Source: Flavobacteriaceae bacterium
GTDB lineage: Bacteria; Bacteroidota; Bacteroidia; Flavobacteriales; Flavobacteriaceae
NCBI GenBank assembly: GCA_030726725.1
Contig: JANRDC010000006.1
Span: forward strand, 72,405-119,447
DNA: 47,043 nt
Direction: 5' to 3'
This document shows, piece by piece, positions 41,843 through 47,043 of this stretch (its first letter is position 1; each line of letters begins with the position of its first letter). Position numbers and translations under genes: made by a program. The notes under the pieces are model-generated. The model was not told where the DNA came from, searched no databases, and saw only the letters and a list, made by a program, of their open reading frames with translations.

Positions 41843-43561
41843 ATGCAAATCATCGACCAATCAAAAACCTATGACGTGGTTATCGTCGGCTCTGGAGCTG
41901 GCGGAGGAATGGCCACCAAAGTACTTTCGGAATCAGGATTAAATGTGGCCGTTGTAGAAGCGGGCCCTTATTTTGATCCAGCTGATCCAGCCCAACAAAC
42001 CCAATTTAAATGGCCTTATGAATCGCCCCGTCGAGGTGCGAGCACCCAGCGCGCATTTGGCGATTTTGACGCCTTGTACGGAGGCTGGGAAATAGAAGGA
42101 GAACCTTACACCCAAGTGGGCGACACCAAATTTGACTGGTTTCGCGCGCGAATGATGGGGGGGAGAACCAACCACTGGGGTCGGATCTCACTGCGTTTTG
42201 GCCCAGAAGATTTTAAATCAAAAAACAAGGATGGCCTGGGTGAAAATTGGCCCATCAGCTACGAAGATATCAAGCCTTATTACGACAAGGTCGACAAACT
42301 GATCGGTATTTTTGGCACCAAAGAGGGCTTGCACAACGAGCCTGATGGATTCTTTTTACCACCGCCCAAACCTAGGTTGCACGAATTGTACTACAAAATG
42401 GGAGCGGAAAAAACAGGGGTAAAGGTTATTCCCTCCAGAATGTCCATTGTCACTAAGCGCATCAACCAGGAAAGAGGGGTCTGTTATTACTGCAATCAAT
42501 GCAGTAGATCTTGTCAGATTTATGCAGATTTTTCTTCCAGCTCGTGTTTGGTGATCCCCGCCCACAAAAATACAGGTCGGGTAGACTTATACATGAATGC
42601 CATGGTCCGCGAGGTCACTACCGACGACGAAGGACGGGCCACAGGTGTGTTGTACGTCAATAAAGAGGACCGACAAGAATACCGCATTAAAGCTAAAGTG
42701 GTCGTGCTTGCTGCGTCAGCCTGTAGTTCAGCGCGTATCTTGCTGAATTCAAAAAGTCCGCAACACCCCAATGGGTTAGGGAATTCCAGCGATACGGTGG
42801 GTCGATATTTGCACGATTCTACCGGGGCTGACCGCATGGGTTTTGTGCCTAAGTTGATGAATCGAAAAATTTACAACGAAGACGGGGTGGGAGGATTACA
42901 CCTGTATTCGCCTTGGTGGTTGGACAACAAAAAGCTCGATTTCCCCAGGGGTTATCACATCGAAGTCTGGGGTGGATTGGGTATGCCTTCTTATGGTTTT
43001 GGCTTTAATCACAACTACCTCAACGAGTATTTGGGGCTACCTGTGGGTGGATATGGGACGAAAATCCGCGAAGAGGTCCGTCAGTATTACGGGGCTGTAG
43101 TGGGGATGTCTGGTCGTGGCGAATCCATCGCACTTCGCGATAATTACTGCGAAATTGACCCCAATGTGGTCGATGAGTTTGGGATTCCTGTGCTGCGTTT
43201 CCACTATAAATGGAGCGATCATGAACGCAAGCAAGCCAAACACATGCACGATACCTTTGAACAGATTATCGAAAATATGGGGGGCGTGGTCTTGGGACAA
43301 AAACCTGGTGCGGAACAAAATTACGGACTGCACACCCCTGGGCGCATCATCCACGAAGTAGGCACTACCCGAATGGGGGATGACCCCAAAACCTCGGTGG
43401 TCAACCGATTTGAACAGATGCACGAGGTCGACAACGTGTTTATTGTCGACGGGGGTCCTTTTGTGTCTCAAGCGGATAAAAACCCGACCTGGACCATATT
43501 GGCCTTGGCTTGGCGCACCTCAGACTATATTGTGGAAGCATTAAAAAAACAAAACATCTAA
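41843..43561 (+). CDS. GMC-family oxidoreductase (large subunit with Cys cluster)
   Basis: A 572-residue flavoprotein. FAD binding is shown by YDVVIVGSGAGGGMATKVL near residues 10-28 and VVEAGPYFDP. MMGGRTNHWGRISLRF is the GMC signature region. The C-terminal HEVGTTRMGDDP and VDGGPFVSQADKNPTWTILALAWR segments hold the active-site His/Asn. Four Cys at 214, 217, 220 and 224 (CYYCNQCSRSC) could bind an iron-sulfur cluster, as in FAD-dependent glucose and gluconate dehydrogenases. No signal peptide is seen; the small subunit 3 bases downstream could carry it across the membrane. It probably oxidises a sugar or polyol. The substrate is not known. Confidence 0.92.
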   Translation: MQIIDQSKTYDVVIVGSGAGGGMATKVLSESGLNVAVVEAGPYFDPADPAQQTQFKWPYESPRRGASTQRAFGDFDALYGGWEIEGEPYTQVGDTKFDWFRARMMGGRTNHWGRISLRFGPEDFKSKNKDGLGENWPISYEDIKPYYDKVDKLIGIFGTKEGLHNEPDGFFLPPPKPRLHELYYKMGAEKTGVKVIPSRMSIVTKRINQERGVCYYCNQCSRSCQIYADFSSSSCLVIPAHKNTGRVDLYMNAMVREVTTDDEGRATGVLYVNKEDRQEYRIKAKVVVLAASACSSARILLNSKSPQHPNGLGNSSDTVGRYLHDSTGADRMGFVPKLMNRKIYNEDGVGGLHLYSPWWLDNKKLDFPRGYHIEVWGGLGMPSYGFGFNHNYLNEYLGLPVGGYGTKIREEVRQYYGAVVGMSGRGESIALRDNYCEIDPNVVDEFGIPVLRFHYKWSDHERKQAKHMHDTFEQIIENMGGVVLGQKPGAEQNYGLHTPGRIIHEVGTTRMGDDPKTSVVNRFEQMHEVDNVFIVDGGPFVSQADKNPTWTILALAWRTSDYIVEALKKQNI

Positions 43562-43564
43562 GCC

Positions 43565-44266
43565 ATGGATAGAAGACAGAGCATACAATCCCTATTGATG
43601 GGTTCAGCTATGGTAGGCGCCCTGGCCCTTGAATCCTGCGTGGGCGGCGATAAAGAGGCGTTAGCCCAGAAGGTCTGGGACCACCAATACGGAAGAACGC
43701 CCAAAGAAATGGAACACGACAGCCGCTTGCTCGCTGAGGTGTTTTTTCATGAACACGAACAAAAAACCATTCATCGACTCGCCCATTTGATCATGCCCCC
43801 CAACGAGCACGGGGATATAGACCAAGCGGGTACCCTGGAGTTTATCGAGTTTATGGTCAAGGAATACCCCGGTTTTCAGTCGCCGCTGCGCGGAGGATTG
43901 ATGGGGCTTGACCACAGGTGCCGCAAAGAGTACGGGACCCAGTTTATCTCCCTGACCGAGGATCAACAACACCAGGTGTTGACTTCCATCGCATATCCAG
44001 ATCCAGCCGTTGAGGTGCAGCGACAGGAGGTTTCCTTTTTTGCGACACTGCGCAACTTGGTGGTCACCAGCTACTACACTTCAGCGGTGGGTATTGCTGA
44101 ACTGGGATACCAAGGGAACCAACCCAATGTTTGGGACGGTGTACCTCAGGAAGTCCTCGATGAACACGGTCTTTCTTATCCCGAATCCTGGATGCCCCAT
44201 TTTTTAGACGTAACCAAGAGGAACACCCAGGCGGAGTGGGACGATCAAGGTAATTTGATCACCTAG
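43565..44266 (+). CDS. Gluconate 2-dehydrogenase subunit 3-family protein
   Basis: A 233-residue partner subunit. The N-terminus MDRRQSIQSLLMGSAMVGALALESC has a twin-Arg, Tat-like start (RRQSI) and a lipobox-like LESC. The mature part has the family look: FFHEHEQKTIHRLAHLIMPP near residues 60-79 and YPGFQSPLRGGL near 99-110. Such subunits escort the GMC flavoprotein through the Tat system and keep it on the membrane. It lies 3 bases after the GMC gene, as expected for a two-subunit dehydrogenase. Confidence 0.88.
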   Translation: MDRRQSIQSLLMGSAMVGALALESCVGGDKEALAQKVWDHQYGRTPKEMEHDSRLLAEVFFHEHEQKTIHRLAHLIMPPNEHGDIDQAGTLEFIEFMVKEYPGFQSPLRGGLMGLDHRCRKEYGTQFISLTEDQQHQVLTSIAYPDPAVEVQRQEVSFFATLRNLVVTSYYTSAVGIAELGYQGNQPNVWDGVPQEVLDEHGLSYPESWMPHFLDVTKRNTQAEWDDQGNLIT

Positions 44267-44313
44267 TTGAGGGTCGCCAATCCTAAATTTTAACAGACAA
44301 AGTATTTTTTTCT

Positions 44314-45537
44314 ATGAACAACCAAGCTTTTAAGGCAGCGCTATTCATCAATTATTTTGTGTTTGCGATCCTGCTCAATTCTGTGGGTATTGTTATTCTT
44401 AAGTCCCAAAATGTATACGGAGTTGATGAGGTGGCTGCAAGTACTCTGGAATTGTTTAAGGATATGCCCATCGCTATAGTTTCTTTCCTGGTGGCATCTT
44501 TTCTGCCGCGCATCGGCTATAAAAAAGCCATGCTATTCTCTTTGGGTTTAGTGACACTTGCCTGTTTGGGTATGTATTTTGGAAATTCTTTTTGGTGGGC
44601 CAAGGCCTTATTTGCCGCAGTAGGCGCTTCTTTTGCTTTGATTAAAGTGTCGGTTTATGCCAGTATTGGGTTAGTAACCGCCAACCAACAAGAGCACAAT
44701 GCCTTGATGAGCAACATAGAGGGGGTGTTTATGTTTGGCATCGCCTTGGCTTATTTTTTATTTCCCGCCTTTAACACGGGAACAGATCCGGATTCATGGT
44801 TGCGTGTGTATTGGGTATTGGCTGGTTTGTCAGCACTTTCCTTTGTGTTTTTATGGCGTGCTCCATTTGCGGTTACAGCAGTAGCTTCGGATGATTCCGC
44901 TGGATTGGGGGAGGACTTTGCAGCCATGTTTCGTCTGATGGTTAAGCCCTTGGTATTGGTTTTTGTGGTTTCAGCATTTTTATTTGTGATGATTGAACAA
45001 GGCATCATGACTTGGCTGCCGACGTTTAATGACCGGGTATTGGCGCTTCCTGAAAATTTAGCGATCATGATGGCGAGTATCTTGGCAGTTTCCTTGGGTA
45101 TTGGGCGCATAGCTGCGGGTGTGTTGACCCGCTATATTTCGTGGTTTTGGGTCCTTCTGGGTTGCTTGGCCGCGGCTATGGCGATGGTCTATTGGGTGCT
45201 GCCGATGGCCGTAGCATCAAAGATCGATGGGGTGACTACCCTAAGCGATATTCCCCTTTTGGGCTTTGCTTTTCCCATTGTTGGGTTATTTATAGCACCG
45301 ATTTATCCTTTGTTAAATTCTGTAGTATTAAGTGCCTTACCCAAACACAGCCATAGTGCTATGTCGGGTTTGATCATTATTTTTTCTGCCATTGGAGGCA
45401 CCTTAGGCTCTCGGATAATCGGACTTTTATTTAAACATGTCGGGGCCTCTGAGGCATTTAGCTACACCTTATTGCCTATGGCTTTGCTGCTCGGTGCACT
45501 GGTATTATTACGCCGATGGACCCAAGAACACACCTAG
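44314..45537 (+). CDS. Major facilitator superfamily transporter
   Basis: A 407-residue inner-membrane protein with about 12 hydrophobic segments, for example FINYFVFAILLNSVGIVIL near residues 11-29, LVLVFVVSAFLFVMIEQG and HSAMSGLIIIFSAIGGTLGSRI near the end. The positive loop PRIGYKKAM follows the second helix, as in MFS proteins. The next gene is a trehalase, with one base between, so trehalose or a related disaccharide is a likely cargo. It could also feed maltose to the GH65 phosphorylase, whose operon has no importer. Both are inferences. Confidence 0.88.
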   Translation: MNNQAFKAALFINYFVFAILLNSVGIVILKSQNVYGVDEVAASTLELFKDMPIAIVSFLVASFLPRIGYKKAMLFSLGLVTLACLGMYFGNSFWWAKALFAAVGASFALIKVSVYASIGLVTANQQEHNALMSNIEGVFMFGIALAYFLFPAFNTGTDPDSWLRVYWVLAGLSALSFVFLWRAPFAVTAVASDDSAGLGEDFAAMFRLMVKPLVLVFVVSAFLFVMIEQGIMTWLPTFNDRVLALPENLAIMMASILAVSLGIGRIAAGVLTRYISWFWVLLGCLAAAMAMVYWVLPMAVASKIDGVTTLSDIPLLGFAFPIVGLFIAPIYPLLNSVVLSALPKHSHSAMSGLIIIFSAIGGTLGSRIIGLLFKHVGASEAFSYTLLPMALLLGALVLLRRWTQEHT

Positions 45538-45538
45538 T

Positions 45539-46996
45539 ATGAATTACCTCCCTATAGAACAGGTTTTTGGAGCGCTTTTTGTCGATTTACATGTGAGCGG
45601 TATTTGGTCAGATGGCAAATCCATCTCCGACGCACAACCTCTGTATGCCCCTGAAGTGATTATCCGCGCTTATCAAGAACAAAAAGACCAGCCCGGTTTT
45701 GACTTAAAGTCTTTTTTTGAGGCTCATTTTGAGCTTCAGTCTACTCCTGCCTCTGGATTTGAAAGCATCGTTTCCCAAGGAGTTACAGCTCATTTAAAGC
45801 GGTTATGGCCTTTGTTGCTTCGCGACTCAGATCAAGGGGTTGAAGGCAGTTCTTTGGTGCCTTTGCCCTACAGCTATATTGTACCAGGTGGCCGATTTAA
45901 CGAGATCTACTACTGGGACAGTTATTTTACTCAGTTGGGTCTTAAGGCTCATGGACTCCAGGAGGTAATTCGATCGATGGTGGACAATTTTGCTTGGATG
46001 ATCGATCGTTTTGGGTTTATCCCCAACGGAAACCGCACCTATTTTCTGGGGCGTTCACAACCGCCCTTTTTTTCCATGATGGTGGAATTACTCGCTTCCG
46101 TCTACGGGGATGAGGTTGGGGATACCTACCTGCCGCAACTGGAAAAAGAGCATGCATTTTGGATGACTGAGGCGGATGAGTTGTCAGGTTTCAGGCTGAA
46201 CAGGTATTTTGATCGTTTGAGTGGACCACGTCCGGAAATGTACGCCACGGATCTGCACGACGCACAGTCCGCTCCGAACCCACAAGAATTCTATCGCCAC
46301 GTTCGGGCGGCATGTGCCTCAGGATGGGATTTTTCGGCTCGATGGTTTGAAGATCCCAATCGATTGGCAACTATTCGGGCTGCTGATATCGCGCCTGTGG
46401 ATTTACAGTGTTTGCTTTTTCATCTAGAGCAAAGCATAGCCGCGATATATAAAAGAAAGGGGAGTATCCAATTCGATCGTTGGAATTCAATGGCTCAACA
46501 GCGAAAAGAGTCGATTCAACAGTTGTTTTGGAATCCGAAGATCGGATACTTTTCAGATATTTTCCTGCCTAGTGGGCAACCTACCTCGGTACCTTCCTTA
46601 GCGGGAGTTTTTCCTTTGGCTTTGGGTGTCGCTAGTCAAGAGCAAGCGGATCGAGCAGCTGCCTTTATTGAGGCCCACTTTCTGCAGCCTGGGGGTGTGG
46701 TTTCTACCAGCCTGACCACAGGGCAGCAATGGGACGCCCCAAATGGTTGGGCACCCTTACAATACATGACCGTTTTGGGCCTCAACAAGTACGGACACCA
46801 AGAATTGGCTGATTTGATCAGGGATCGCTGGGTAGCTTTGAATGAGCGTGTTTTTCAGCAAACAGGTAAAATGATGGAAAAGTACAATGTGGTAGCTATG
46901 GACCTGCCCTCTGGTGGAGGTGAATATCCCGTTCAAGATGGCTTTGGATGGACCAACGGGGTATTGGCCCATTTTCTGGCTCAAAAAAATGGATAA
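45539..46996 (+). CDS. treF: Cytoplasmic trehalase (GH37)
   Basis: A 485-residue GH37 trehalase that hydrolyses trehalose to two glucose. The ATG at 45539, one base after the MFS stop, is used; the frame open to 45437 lies in the transporter gene. Both trehalase signatures are present: PGGRFNEIYYWDSYF near residues 117-131 and QQWDAPNGWAP near 394-404. The catalytic Asp264 lies in CASGWDFSARWF and the catalytic Glu462 in GGGEYPVQDGFGWTNGV. There is no signal peptide, so it should act in the cytoplasm on trehalose imported by the MFS protein. It overlaps the next gene by 8 bases. Confidence 0.95.
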   Translation: MNYLPIEQVFGALFVDLHVSGIWSDGKSISDAQPLYAPEVIIRAYQEQKDQPGFDLKSFFEAHFELQSTPASGFESIVSQGVTAHLKRLWPLLLRDSDQGVEGSSLVPLPYSYIVPGGRFNEIYYWDSYFTQLGLKAHGLQEVIRSMVDNFAWMIDRFGFIPNGNRTYFLGRSQPPFFSMMVELLASVYGDEVGDTYLPQLEKEHAFWMTEADELSGFRLNRYFDRLSGPRPEMYATDLHDAQSAPNPQEFYRHVRAACASGWDFSARWFEDPNRLATIRAADIAPVDLQCLLFHLEQSIAAIYKRKGSIQFDRWNSMAQQRKESIQQLFWNPKIGYFSDIFLPSGQPTSVPSLAGVFPLALGVASQEQADRAAAFIEAHFLQPGGVVSTSLTTGQQWDAPNGWAPLQYMTVLGLNKYGHQELADLIRDRWVALNERVFQQTGKMMEKYNVVAMDLPSGGGEYPVQDGFGWTNGVLAHFLAQKNG

Positions 46997-47043
46997 AACT
47001 TATTTCTCTCAGCCTTTAGAGACCGAACATTGGTTGATCAGAC
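46989..47043 (+). CDS. Start of a further gene, cut by the window edge
   Basis: An ORF begins with ATG at 46989 inside the last codons of the trehalase gene (8-base overlap, ATGGATAA) and stays open to the edge: MDKTYFSQPLETEHWLIR. Only 18 residues are visible, so no family can be named. The overlap resembles the tight spacing elsewhere in the window and suggests a real gene of the same operon. Confidence 0.5.
   Translation, partial: MDKTYFSQPLETEHWLIR

Overview
The window looks like chromosomal DNA from a marine-type Bacteroidota, most likely a flavobacterium. The evidence is a SusC/SusD pair, many lipoproteins with Bacteroidota-style lipoboxes, CarboxypepD_reg-like domains on TonB receptors, a mevalonate-pathway block, an ArgF'-type arginine operon with an embedded proC, and TAnnTTTG-type -7 promoter elements in place of a classical -10. 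No tRNA, rRNA, CRISPR array, insertion sequence or phage gene was seen.

Layout. (1) 1-15382, minus strand: SusC, SusD, an intrinsic terminator, then three tandem paralogous FG-GAP/VCBS lipoproteins of about 1,080-1,090 residues with an unknown 195-residue lipoprotein between two of them, ending in a vanadium-haloperoxidase/PAP2-type lipoprotein cut by the window edge. (2) 15383-15947: a 565-base regulatory gap holding three copies of a short AT-rich motif and a LacI-type operator. (3) 15948-23337, plus strand: LacI regulator, beta-phosphoglucomutase, GH65 maltose phosphorylase, GH13 lipoprotein amylase, a glycerophosphodiesterase and a BaiN/HI0933-type flavoprotein, packed as one operon. (4) 23366-26274: diphosphomevalonate decarboxylase, mevalonate kinase and a UbiA prenyltransferase (isoprenoid and membrane lipid metabolism). 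(5) 26297-27520, minus: an RsuA/RluB-type pseudouridine synthase with altered active-site residues. (6) 27580-36383, minus: a nine-gene arginine operon (GNAT, argG, argC, proC, argD, argF', argB, argE, argH). It is preceded by a short leader ORF rich in Arg codons near its end, which runs into an intrinsic terminator: a candidate attenuator. (7) 36694-38229, plus: a GH32 fructan hydrolase lipoprotein. (8) 38279-41765, minus: a lipoprotein, a TonB receptor and a His/Cys-rich small protein (probable metal uptake), plus a 54-residue CDGSH iron-sulfur protein. (9) 41843-47043, plus: GMC oxidoreductase with its small subunit, then an MFS transporter, a cytoplasmic trehalase and the start of another gene.

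How it fits together. The carbohydrate genes suggest alpha-glucan capture and phosphorolysis: outer-membrane lipoprotein amylase, then cytoplasmic maltose phosphorylase, then beta-glucose-1-phosphate converted by PgmB. Trehalose and fructan hydrolysis are encoded separately. The VCBS triplet with the haloperoxidase is not explained by alpha-glucan use and is the least understood block. The arginine genes encode a route through an acylated citrulline intermediate, and the leader is the clearest sign of how that operon may be controlled.
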